From: Cryptomeria japonica
Taxonomy: Eukaryota; Streptophyta; Pinopsida; Cupressales; Cupressaceae
NCBI RefSeq assembly: GCF_030272615.1
Contig: NC_081414.1
Coordinates: forward strand, 233,666,733 to 233,730,732
Direction of reading: 5' to 3'
Length of the DNA stretch: 64,000 nt
Shown here: positions 26,501 through 36,972 of the stretch, piece after piece
Layout: every line of letters starts with the position of its first letter
Numbering within the stretch: the stretch's first letter is position 1
Translations under genes and position numbers: made by a program
Notes under the pieces: generated by a model
What the model was told of the DNA's origin: nothing
The model's input: the letters and a program-made list of their open reading frames with translations, nothing else
Databases searched by the model: none

Positions 26501-26598
26501 AAAAGGAATGCTCAAAATGCACCCTCTAGATCATTTTCAAGAGATTTGGTTGGATACTTCTCCTGAGCACTGATATTGACAACTGGAGGGGTAGCCAT
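23520..26598 (-). pseudogene. Element D ORF2: long protein family shared with A, B and E
   Basis: The ATG complement at 26596-26598 opens a frame whose first 27 codons match the family start, then shifts; more frameshifts follow. Preserved blocks include GVVLLEDVRAYIHV, SRFHDEFLWLDEPFQITK near codon 97, VITGLCDTG, FKYGSLVNYVFYF, FQFKMHNK, a PRTQ motif with LGYEVF, and NAFIQYCVRLN near the C-terminal third. It is the clearest version of the HDEF-x-WLD block. Function unknown. The C-terminal limit near 23520 is approximate. Confidence 0.72.
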
Positions 26599-26628
26599 GG
26601 ATAAAAAATGTTTGAGAATGAGATTGCA

Positions 26629-26776
26629 AAAAAATACCTCTTGTTGCTTCACTACGAAAGCCTAACACTTTCTCTACTTTCTTTGCTCTAGATATATCTA
26701 TCACTTTTGACTGAAGAAAAGAGACTTAGTAAGTTTCCTTTTATGACTTTTCAACCCACTTGTGTGCATTAAATGC
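26629..26776 (-). promoter_or_regulatory. Element D inter-ORF control region (candidate ORF2 promoter/leader)
   Basis: On the minus strand the order is TGCATTTAATGC (26765-26776), a TATA-like GTCATAAAAGGAAACTT (26731-26747), then GAGGTATTTTTTT (26629-26640), before the ORF2 ATG at 26598. The order matches A, B and E. Confidence 0.45.
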
Positions 26777-26989
26777 AAACAAGAAATAAGATCATCTTTT
26801 TCTGAGTTTATATTCTATTTAGGTTCATAGAGTCTTTTCGGACCTCAAAATTTGACCAAAAAGTCATGTTTTCAACTAGAGTCCTCACTATAATGTTCAT
26901 ATCTTCCTGTTATTACTATAGCCCTATTGTTTTTGGCAAGGGATGGATTTTTCATGATTTAACTTCCCTAGGCCAAAACCTCTGATACT

Positions 26990-27962
26990 CATTCACTAGA
27001 CCCAATGTCTACACCAGAGCTAGGTGCAGCCTCAACTCCCTTTTTCCTCTAGATTTTCTTCATTTTTTCCTTCACCTCTTTGTGATTTTATTTAATGTTG
27101 TACTTGGCTTCATTTCTGTTCTACATTTCCTTGCAATCTGATCGGATTTATTGTAGTTGTAGCATATGTCATTCCTTTGTCCTTGTCTTCACCTGCATTG
27201 GTTAGCCTTGTGTCCAGACATATTGCAAACAAAACATCATCCTACAAACTATCTATATCTATTGTGATATACTACTGTATAATGTCTACATTGACTGGCT
27301 TTATGACCATAATGGTTACAAGTATAACATCTACCAAAGAAAGTCCTAACATTCTAAATTATTTTATTTCTGCATTCAAATGCTTTATGACCTAATTGAT
27401 TGCAATTAAAACAACGTCTATTGAAAGAAACATTTTATTTACTTACTTGATGCTCAACTGGTGACTTACCTCTGTCATCCTTCACTAACTTGCTCGACTC
27501 AGCTTCTTTTGTCAGAGAAATTCCTTCTTCATTTCCAAATTTTCCTTGCGAGCTTTCTCCTATATCGAAACCTAGACCACTTCTGATTTCTAGAAATATT
27601 TGCACAACTAACCTCTGATCTAGCTTACTTGAACTTACCTTAATTTTGTCTTCTTATTTCTTTGACTTTTCCAGATCCAACTTCAAGGTTGTGACTTCTT
27701 GTTCTAGTTTCTTACATTCCCGTGATTTTCATTGCCATTTGATTTAAGTACTCCTTTCTTTTCTCATCATCTTCACTTTTGGTTCTTAGATCTGCAATAG
27801 TATTGTTTTCTTGTTTAAGATCTTCACTAACCTCCTTATGTCTCAACTTAAATTTTTAATGCATTAATTTTCTAGCTAGACATTTTCTTTAAGATCTTTA
27901 TTTTCATTTTTGACTGCCTCAATATCTTCAAGAGAAATTCTATGTTGTTCGCTAATATCCAT
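26990..27962 (-). pseudogene. Element D ORF1: coiled-coil plus multi-CCHC protein (gag-like)
   Basis: Minus-strand ATG at 27962. The coiled-coil part is broken by several stops and shifts. GLGFDIGESS precedes the knuckles, at the same place as in A and B. Readable knuckles are CFNCNQLGHKAFEC (about 27410), CYTCNHYGHKASQC (about 27310) and CFVCNMSGHKANQC (about 27230). A fourth (CYNYNKSDQIAR) has lost residues. The ends are approximate. Confidence 0.72.
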
Positions 27963-28015
27963 AAGTTCAACTTTCCAGATCTCCTTCGAATGGTTAAAAT
28001 CTTCTAGAGTACCAG

Positions 28016-28029
28016 GGTTTGATACCAAT
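28016..28029 (-). other. Element D primer binding site
   Basis: The plus strand reads GGGTTTGATACCAAT up to the LTR; its complement has the TGGTATCA core. Confidence 0.85.
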
Positions 28030-28971
28030 TGTTGAAGACCCGAAATACTGAGAGGAGAGTGGTGAATCAGTATTCCCTTAAACTTATTAAACTTTTAAAC
28101 AACCAACCACATAACATTACTAAGCTCAATAAATAAAAAGATAGCAGATAATAACGTACACCACATAACACAAAGATTTACATGTAGAAAACCCAAGATG
28201 GGAAAAACCATGGAGAGGGTTAACTCTCGGTAATATATAACCGGTTATAGTAATACAAAGATGGGTGGCTCACTATTGGATGGACTTACTGTCTATTATA
28301 TGATGTCTTATAGAAAATAGTACAAAAATAAACTGTTATGTTTGCATCTATCCTATGCATGAGATACAGTTCCAATTAAGTGCATAATCTATATTATAAT
28401 CACTGTACAAAAACAATTTCACATCCACTATCTGATCACATATACTATACACCACATCATATGATAAAAAAGATCATATATCTAAACCCTACTCGCTAAC
28501 TGCATTATATACTAAACATATCTTCATAAAGTCGGCTTTAACCGGAGTAAAGGATAGGCCCCAAAAATATTTTACACACCATGCTATAATGATTATGTTA
28601 AATTAAAGAAGTCTGTGAAAACAAAAAAGGACTTCATATCTTGAAATGCAAAATATCTAAATTGCTGATGATTTCAGATAGGACTGGACCAAAAACATCG
28701 TGCTGCATTAACCAAGTAAAAATAGAGTATCTATTACCAGACCCATAACAAAGTTGTAATCATGCATCAACACTAGAATATTTGGATGTAGTCATCTGGA
28801 GAAGTATACACCATCATCTTGAAGCCTTATGTGATTTCCGGACTAGTAATAGTATTGACCTGTATGAATCTTGTGACGGATTTTGTTGCATGTGACTCTT
28901 ATGCCATAATGTGTCAAACAAATGTTGGTAGATCCAAAAACATCAATCACATCAATGACAATATTGTGACA
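28030..28971 (-). repeat. Element D 5' LTR
   Basis: 942 bp, paired with 22294-23239. It is followed by the duplicated ATGCA (28972-28976). Confidence 0.9.
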
Positions 28972-29843
28972 ATGCAGGAGTTTGAAATGTCTATGATTGG
29001 TGAGTTGAATTTATTTCTTGGATTGCAAGTAAATTAGAACAGTAAAGGCATTTTCATTTTTCAGTCAAATTATGTTAAAGAATTGTTGAATAATTTTAGA
29101 TTAGATAATTCCAAACCGGTATGTACTCACATGACTAGTAGTTGCAAGTTGACTAATGATGATAAATATCCTAAGACTAATTGATGCAAGCAAGTACATA
29201 TCAATGATTGGAGGATTATTTGACTACTATAAGACCAAATATAATGTATGTTGTTTGTCTTGCAGCTAGAATTCAGGAGAGACTGAAAGAGTCATATATT
29301 TTTGTAGTAAAAAGGATATTTAGATACTTGAAAGGAACAAAATATTTTAGACTATGGTATCCCAAAGGATCAGACTTTACTCTGAAAGCTTATACTAATG
29401 CAAATTGGGCAAGAAGCGTTGATAATAGGAAAAGTACAAGTGGTGGAGAATTTTTCCTTGTCTCCCAGTTAGTAGCTTGGCTAAGTAAGAAGCGAGATTC
29501 TGTATCTTTATCAACCATAGAATCTAAGAACATTGTAGTTTCTTCATGCTACACTCAAGTACTCTAGATGAAACAAACATTGAAGGATATTGGTGTATTG
29601 CTCGATGAACCTGTTTCAATCATGTGTGATAATACAAGTACAATCAATATCTCTAAGAACCTAGTTTTGCATTCCAAAACACATCATATTTCTATTTGGT
29701 ATCATTTCATGAGAGAAAAAGTAGTGGATAATAAAGTGAAACTTGAATATATACCTATCAAAGAGAAAGTTGCAAATATCTTTACAAAGGCATTGTGCAA
29801 AGATACTTTTGAGTATGTTGTTAGGGGTTATTCCCCTTCCTAG
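28972..29843 (+). pseudogene. Element C reverse transcriptase 3' part and RNase H
   Basis: Immediately after element D the copia frame resumes with MSMIGELNLFLGLQV, a classic block just past the YxDD region. Then follow RYLKGTKYFRLWYP, ANWARSVDNRKSTSGG, LSTIESKNIVVSS, CDNTSTINISKNLVLHSK and the terminal VANIFTKAL motif. The usual D-x-DWA pair is altered to N-x-NWA, so an RNase H active-site Asp is gone. Several stops occur (near 29034, 29181 and 29565). It would copy RNA to DNA and remove the RNA strand. Inactive. Confidence 0.88.
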
Positions 29844-30171
29844 TTTTAACTAAGTGCATTTGGCAGTGCATTAGTCCAGGATAATTCATGCATATTTTTG
29901 TCTGGACTAATGTTTGGGGCTTCTTGTTAGCGGGAGCAGAGTGGTTTTTGATTTGTGTTACTATCTACCTTTGTCTTTGATGTCAAAGGGGGAGATGTTT
30001 GAGGAATCTATACTCGAGAAATTTGAGAAGTTTGTGCTTGAGAAGTTCAGAGAAGTTTGGAAGTACATAATTTTTCTTTCTAAGGGGGAGAAGTGTTTTT
30101 GAGAAGTGTTTTGAACATGCTGTTGGAGAAATTGTTTTTCATTGATGAATGTTGCCATCAATGACAAAGGG
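29844..30171 (+). other. Element C 3' untranslated tail with repeated polypurine tracts
   Basis: There are three PPT-like motifs: TCAAAGGGGGAGATG near 29985, AAGGGGGAGAAG near 30081, and CAAAGGGGGATA near 30162, the one beside the LTR. No gene. Confidence 0.8.
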
Positions 30172-31286
30172 GGATATTTTTGCAATTATGAAGATGATTG
30201 ATGTTTTAGTATGGTTTCCATTGATGTCAACGTACTAATTATGTTTTCGTGCTTGGCTTTTACTTTGGATATTTTGACTTATTACAGATATGTTGGCACA
30301 TTGTTGGATATTGTCTTGAGATTCTTTTCACATATTTTGGTGGTTCAAAAGGTGTTCCCTGGAAGTCTATACATTTTTTGATGATACTTGTCGAACAAAG
30401 TTTGCAGAGCTCTAGATTGGTCTGCATCTTCAGTTCTTTTGTTTCATTTTTGGCTTTATGCTTCAAATGCATGTATCTTTATTATTCTGATTCAACACAT
30501 GTTGTTGTGCTTCGGAATTGTCTTACTTGGTCTGGTTAACCTCGGATGCTCTATCTTCTTGTCCAGTGATTGCAATATATGAATAGCATGTTGTTGATTT
30601 GTGGAGTGGTCCACTTTTTCATTCCTTTCCACCGTGAGAATGCCTAGTGAAGACCTATTTTTTTAATTATGCTTTATTGTTTCCTTGGTTAGCTTGAAAC
30701 AATCTATTCTGGAGATCAGTATATATACAAATTGATTGTAATGAAATATACATACTAGAAGGATTTGTAGAAGGAATTTGATTGTAAAAGGAAGATCTAT
30801 CTTTGGTGATGTGAAGTGGTTGATGAGTGTGGTTGTGTGCTAATTCTATTTGGTACTGGTGGAAGTGATCCTAAGGTTTCTTTCATCATTGCAATAGAGT
30901 GGTAGTTGTGCCTTTGTGGTGGATTCTTTCTTTCTTCCTCTAGACAGTTAGCCCTCCTTTTTCTGGTGGTTTTAGTCGGGCAATGGGCCCACCTATAGTG
31001 AGAAATTCTGACAGTGAGCCATCTTCTAAAAAATCACCTTAATCAGTGTCACCCTAACAAGTGTTTTTAATATGATAACTAACATTCTTCATGGTTTTTA
31101 CCTTCTTGGGGTTTCCACATCATATCCGTTGTCTCTTGTTTGTGCTCTTTTCATGTTATCATCTATTCATGGTTATGAAATCTAAAATTTAATTTGCCGG
31201 ATTTGTTTCTATGAAAAGTTAGATAAGTTTTAATTGACAACTGATTCACCCCCCCCCCCCCCCTCAGTTGTCCGGAAAATTCAACA
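30172..31286 (+). repeat. Element C 3' LTR
   Basis: About 1115 bp. The second part matches 18557-19252 and ends AATTCAACA at 31286. A C13 run lies just before the end. The exact start is uncertain by a few bases because the expected TG is not clean. Confidence 0.82.
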
Positions 31287-33720
31287 AGGATGTCCAGAAA
31301 GTCCTCATTTGGCATTTTATTTCATTTTGAATACTATGTGGGCATCTAGGTTTGGAAAGGCCTTAGGCTTCTTAATCTCCTCAAAATATTTTCCAAACAA
31401 TTATCAAGAAATTATTAACTTAGCCTAAGTCTAATACTAAACTTTAGCTATCAAAATAGGACCATGAGACATATACCAAATAGTTATTGATGCTACTACT
31501 CCCGCGTGGTTCATAGAATTTGGGTCAATATTTTAATGCTCTACTAGAAGGATTACAAGCAATGTTCGCATATAATAATTTGTAATTATATACCTTGAAA
31601 AGGATATTTGTGTTTTGCATCTCATCTTATTGTGGTTGCCTAGTTATATGTCAATTAGCACCTATAGTCATCTCTAGGAACTTGTTACCATAGATTTTAA
31701 ATTATTTGTTTAACTATTCTTGACCCCAAATTTTCTCATTTTTCTTGGTACATTATATATCAAGACCTTCCACTTAGATATCACTTTTCTTGAATTAGAG
31801 TACTTAATAAGTCTTATCTATTTTGTGGGAAGGCTTTTTATTAAAAATTTGAAAATAATATAACAAGATTTATTTAAGCATCTTTTGATGGTAACAAGTC
31901 AGAGACCATGTTTCGTTTTTGGTGAGATCTTTTTCTCCTACTTTTATTTCCTTTTGAGTTGTTGGCTTAGTTTTCTCTCTTCCCCTTTGGTGTATACTTG
32001 TTGTAAATCTTTTGAGTAGGGAGGTTTTGGATTTGTCTTCAAGCTTGGTCTTAAGGCCCCTAAGCATTTGTGTTCCTTTTATCATCTTTTGGTATTTTTG
32101 GTTAAGATTCTCTTCTGATGTTGTGGAAGAGAATTCTATTTTGTTTGATGTCAACATTGCTCATTATTCTACTATTGTGAATTTTTAGTTGAGGTCCTAT
32201 ATTGTGTTTACCCTAACATATCTTTAAGGTTCTCCCATTGAGGTGGAGTGGTCTTCTATGGAGGTGGAGAGTTTATTTGTGAGTTGGGTTGAGGGTATGG
32301 TTCTTCATCAACTAACCTCCTTTCCTACCTATCCTATCGAGGTGGGTCACAATTCTATTGAGCTGCATAATGTGTGGGAGAGGTTTTATGCTATTGCAAG
32401 GGGGTTGTTGTTGCCCTTTCTTAGGGTCTTGGCTATAAGTTGTAGATGCATATTTTCTAGTCTCCTTTCATTCTTCTCCTACTGAGGTGGAGACTTTGGA
32501 AGGAAGTTGGATATTTTATGAGATGGTAGTTGGCTTTGCCCTTCTTTCTTGTGGAGACATTTTTCTAATGTTTTGATTCTAATGGTTTGATGTCTTTGAG
32601 CTATCGGTTTACACTAGTGTAATATGTTGGCAACATTTCACTTGTGTATTGGGTTTCAAGTCTCAACAAAACCTGTTGTAAGGGGTTTCAAGTCCCCTCA
32701 AACATTGTTTTATCCTTAATAAGAAATAAGTGATTTAACTATAATAATTATGAATATTGTTACCTTCCTCGTGAATTTTAGAGATTAATTCTTGATATTA
32801 ATTCATTGTGCAAGCTTAAAAATTTATGGTAAATCATTATTAGGGCCCTAGAAGTTTAGGATACCTTGAAGGTTAAGTTCTTATTCTATTAAATTTTCTT
32901 TAATGTTATTTCTATTAAAGAATAATTTATTTGGTGGTCTCTAGCTAGTTCTTTATTGTCAAAAAAAAACTTTAACTAAATCCCTTTGGTTTGATCTATG
33001 AATTATTTACAACAAATGATTCAAAATGTTAAAAATAATTTTTTTTAAATTTACGAAGAATTTATCAACTTAGCCTAAGGATTAGTTGATATTTTAGTTA
33101 TCAAACTAGGACTATGAGACATATCAAATAGTTATTGGTGTCACTCCTCCAACATGGTTAATAGATTTGAGGTTAGGATTCTCAAGCCCTCATGGAAGGA
33201 TTACAAGAAATATCCTAATATAATAACTTTGTAATAACAATCCTTGAAAATGAAATATATGTCTTATAACACATCATCTCCTGATGGTGGCGCAGTTGAA
33301 AGTTCTTTGGCATCTATAGTCATCTCTAGGAACATGGTACCATAGATTATAGGCTACTTGGTTAACTATTCTTGAACCCAAACTTTCTCATTTTTCTTAC
33401 TACATTAGGCCTTCCAATTAGAACTATCTTATCTTATCTTAGAGTTCCTAATAACTATTATCTATCTTGTGGATAATGTGAGACCTATGAAAGATCCTTT
33501 TTTTCTCTATACTATATCAAGGAAACATAGATTGAGATTTTCTACTTGGCCTTGCTAGACTTTAGTTTTTTGTTTGAATTTGGCCCTACATAGACTTTGA
33601 GGGTGTCTTCTACCACCTACTCTTTTTTTGTAAAGTAGTGTAATATTCTCCTTTTAGTATTAAAATGTAATAAATGCATTATTCATCCAAAAAATAACAA
33701 TCATTATTTGTGAATACATC
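31287..33720 (+). repeat. LINE-derived debris, first duplicate copy
   Basis: It is the same repeat family as 15171-17230 and has no intact frame. Near 33590-33700 a TTTGAGGG-xTGTC...CTTTTTTTGTAAAGT...AATAAATG sequence looks like a retroelement 3' end. This part contains the empty target of element F at about 33612-33620. Confidence 0.6.
31901..32722 (+). mobile_element. Short retro-insertion with LINE-like 3' end
   Basis: Compared with the related repeat at 16280-16300, about 0.8 kb is inserted after GGTAACAAGT. The 3' end has GGGTTTCAAGTC...GGGGTTTCAAGTCCCC followed by an AT-rich tail, typical of plant LINE 3' ends. AACAAGT/AATAAGT may be the eroded target duplication. The same insertion is at about 37592-38465, so it predates the duplication. 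Confidence 0.5.
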
Positions 33721-33921
33721 ATATATAATGTAGTTGGATATAAAAAAAATTATGGTTGATTTTCATACTGACGCCAATTCTCATTTTTCTCTCCACTTTG
33801 AAAGAATGACTTAATGCAATAACATAATGACAAGTTACATGATATTGTGTCAAATTGGACTCTTTATTTTAAGTCATTGCTAGTCTATTTACACTTATTC
33901 TTGTTTTTCCACTCATTTTCC

Positions 33922-34750
33922 CCATATCTAAATCTATTTTTGCACCTATTCGAATACATTTGTAATATTTAGTTATTTATTATTCCTATACATTCACTTA
34001 GATTAAAACATTCCCATCTCACGTATTCCTTTCATTCGTAGACTAGACTAGAAACACATGTTTGAGGTAAAATATTATGTTCTTGAATTTTAAGGCATTT
34101 AGATCCATTTTTTAATTTATTTTTAGAGTAATTCTATCTAATATTGGGCTTACAAGACTATAATTTTTTATCTATTGATCATTGATAACATCTATTATTG
34201 ATAACAATGCTATAAAAAATTTATCTATTGATCATTTTTCAGCATATTTAAATCTATTTTTGCACTTATTCGAGTACATTTCTAATATTTAGCTATTTAC
34301 CATTCCCATGCATTTGCTTATATTAAAACATTCTCATCTCACCTATTCCTTTCATTCATAGAGTGGACTAGAAACATGTGTTTGAGTTAAAATATTATGT
34401 GCTTGAATTTGAAGGCATTTAGATCCATTTTTTATTTTATTTTTAGAGTCATTCTATCTAGTATTGGGCTTACAAGACTATAAAAAAAAAATTCTATTGA
34501 TCATTTTCCCCCATATCTAAATCTATTTTTGCACGTATTCAAATACATTTGTTATATTCCCATGCATTCGCTTATATTAAAACATTCCCATCTCACCTAT
34601 TACTTTCATTCGTAGAGTGGACTAGAAACACGAATTTGAGTAAAAATATTATGTGCTTGAATTTTAAGGCATTTAGATCCATTCTTTTATATTTTTAGAG
34701 TCATTCTATCTAGTATTGGGCTTACAAGACTATAAAAATTTTATCTATTG
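33922..34750. repeat. Tandem repeat, three units of about 240-320 bp
   Basis: Units start near 33922, 34240 and 34510, each with CATATYTAAATCTATTTTTG and ending with TTGGGCTTACAAGACTATA. The duplicate copy at 44772-45335 has two units only. Confidence 0.85.
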
Positions 34751-34754
34751 ATCA

Positions 34755-35130
34755 TTGATAACATCTATTATTATTGATATTGATGATATTGAGAAAGACA
34801 AGAAAGCCACTCAGGAGGAGGGTAAATGCCCTTTTATCCATGCTAGAGCAAGCAGCAAGAAGATGGTGGACCAAGTAGTGCAAGATGTGAAAGATATGAA
34901 GAAGTTGTCCATGAATCTATCTCAACTTGAAGTGGAAGCTACTAAAGCCCTTAAGAATTTCAATTAGTTGTGTTGTCCTGTTTTGTTGTGTTATGCTCTT
35001 TTTTGGTCTTTTGTATGTCTTGGTTGCCTATTTGTTGATGGTTTACTTATGGTATTCTGACGGCAGCTATTTGTAAAAAAAGGTTTTGGGTCTCTTCAAA
35101 ACCTACTTGACCCCTTTAATCAAAAACATC
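34755..35130 (+). pseudogene. 70-residue frame remnant with LINE-like 3' end
   Basis: A frame of 70 codons ends in LSMNLSQLEVEATKALKN at 34967 and is conserved in the duplicate at 45352-45564. About 100 bp further on, GGTTTTGGGTCTCTTCAAAACC and a tail ending in TCAAAAAC resemble a LINE 3' end. It may be the C-terminus of a retroelement protein. I do not recognise the protein. Confidence 0.4.
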
Positions 35131-36602
35131 TTAGATTATTAGTTTTTTTAAATTCCATTATGATAAGAAATCTTCAATGATTTTTTATGAAACAAAAATA
35201 CTTTAAAACTTTATATAAAAATATATCAATATAATCAATTATCTATAAAATTATTCAACAATAATACAATAATAAATTCTCTCTAAAGATATGTATCTTC
35301 TCAATCACTATAATTATTTCAAAATAATAAATACATATTGAAAAGTTTAACCTCTAAACATATTTATTTATAACAACTCATTTTAATGTCAAATAACTAT
35401 AACATAAAATTTCAATAAATTGAAAACTTAAGATTGTAGTTTTGGTTCTACATGTACCTAGAGATCAGCTGTCCATTTTGACTAGATGATGCATGGCAAT
35501 CAAGTCCAGTTTTGAATCCTTTTATTATTTGAGGAATGATGAGGGAGGGAAATTAATTAAAAACATCTGAGACTTTTCAATAAGTTATTATGGACGATAT
35601 CAATATATATCCTCAAAACACAACTACCAAACTATTAAACAGAAAGAAAAAAGTATACATCAAAATTAATTGGCTGATCGTACACTTCTACAAATTGCAT
35701 ATAAAAAAACACTCAAGATTGACAAGGAAATTCCGAGCTCTCTAAAATCCAGCCATTTTTCTGTTTTATGCTGGAAGTTAATATTGATGAGCATGACTAT
35801 GACTATTATAATGTGAATGTAAGACAAATTAATGGGAGACTTTAAACAGCTAAAATTTATCATCTGCTTCCTTTATAAACATGATTCAATGATTGATAAT
35901 GATAACGAAATTCTGAGGTCTCTGCAACCCAGCTGTTCTTTTGTTTTTCCTGAAAGTTATATTCATGACAAATGTGAATGTGAGACAAATTAATGGGAGA
36001 CTTTAAACAGCCTAAATTTATCATCAGCTTCCTTTACAAACACGCTTTCATGATTGCAACTATGTTTAACTTTTCAAAGATGCCTGTTAAATTCACTGCA
36101 TAAGACAGAAAAATACAGTTGCCTGGAGATGTCTTTTCTGATGGACCTTGTGTATGAAATATTTGTCTTGTTAATGATATTGGGTGGAATAATTTCAGAT
36201 ACATGTTTCGTTATAATTGAAGTGGAGATGTAGACTGGTGTGGAAATCGCTCTCCATTCAGATGTCTTGACCAACACAAGGTTTCATTTAGAAGATGATT
36301 CAATGGACGAGAGACAAGAGATCTTTTAAATTCAAAAGATCTCCATATTTTGTCCAGCTCTTGATGTAAAACACGGAGAAAGAGAAGATCTAAGGCATCT
36401 TGAGACATGCGTCATCATATCTGGATAAGAGCGGACCCAAACACAACTTCCGGTAAAGCAGAATATTAGACCTCAAAACTGTGCACAAAGGATAAAGAAA
36501 TATTGCATATACGAAGCACACTTTTCCAGACCGAATGACATACATAGATGTTGGATAACATATATTCATGAAATCAATGACAAGAATGAAAAATAAGCCA
36601 AC
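35131..36602. other. Unclassified sequence, mostly shared with 45730-47046
   Basis: AT-rich, no trusted gene. 35460-36390 aligns with 46130-47046 with very few differences. A 65-codon minus frame (36211-36408) is not kept intact in the duplicate, which argues against a gene. An internal repeat (TTAATGGGAGACTTTAAACAGC) occurs near 35830 and 35991. 36391-36602 is unique to this junction. Confidence 0.55.
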
Positions 36603-36972
36603 ACCTTTGTAGAGGGTTCTTTATTTCTTCCTCAGGGGAAGTGAGCCCTCCTTTTTCTGGCGATTTTAGTCAGGTAGTGAGCCCATTTGCATTGAGCAAT
36701 TCTGGCAGTTAATCATCATGTAAAAAATCATCTTAACTGATGTCATCATAATAGGTGTTTTAATTTTGAGAACAATATTCTCTGTGGTTTTTCTCTTCTT
36801 GAGTTTTCCACATCATATCTAGTGTCTCTTGTGTGTACTTTTTTCATGTTATCATTTGTTCACGGTTATGCAATCTGAAATTTAATTTGTTGGATCCATT
36901 TCTATGGAAAGTTGGATAAGTTTTGATTCGCCGCCGCCCCCGCCCCCGCCCCCCTCTCATTTGTCTGGAACA
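36603..36972 (+). repeat. Duplicated fragment of the element C LTR
   Basis: It matches 30910-31286 and 18875-19252. The junction with AGGATGTCC is the same as at 31286/31287, so it was copied by duplication rather than inserted independently. Confidence 0.82.

Larger units (their letters stand above)
22294..28971 (-). mobile_element. Element D: non-autonomous LTR retrotransposon inserted into copia reverse transcriptase
   Basis: LTRs at 22294-23239 and 28030-28971 have ends TGTTGAA and CTGACA/GTGACA, with ATGCA on both sides. The polypurine tract complement is beside the left LTR and the primer site complement beside the right, so the element reads right to left. The interior carries decayed ORF1 and ORF2 of the A/B/E type and no pol. 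Its LTRs and frames look more eroded than those of B and E, yet it must be younger than element C. Confidence 0.92.
18557..31286 (+). mobile_element. Element C: decayed Ty1/copia retrotransposon, split by element D
   Basis: LTR sequence at 18557-19252 (5' truncated) pairs with 30172-31286. Between them the order is gag, protease, integrase, reverse transcriptase, RNase H. Integrase before reverse transcriptase is the Ty1/copia signature. Removing element D (22294-28971) and one ATGCA copy brings the two halves of the reverse transcriptase back together. It is the only element in the window with a pol region. It shares its primer site type, LTR hairpin and C-rich LTR end with the pol-less A, B, D and E, so relatives of it are plausible mobilisers of them. 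Confidence 0.9.
30910..36390. repeat. Segmental duplication, first copy
   Basis: This stretch aligns with 36603-47046 once element F is removed. It starts inside the element C 3' LTR, crosses the same LTR end (31286 versus 36972), runs through LINE debris and the tandem repeats, and ends where similarity stops at 36390 versus 47046. The copy moved a composite of already nested repeats, so it arose after element C inserted. Confidence 0.85.

Noticed and set aside
33922-34750. CRISPR-like array
   Set aside because: The repeats are about 300 bp, imperfect and directly tandem in plant repeat DNA; there are no short repeats with unique spacers.
36211-36408. Possible host exon (65 codons, minus strand)
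   Set aside because: The frame is not preserved in the otherwise very similar duplicate near 46870-47046, and no splice context or family match was recognised.
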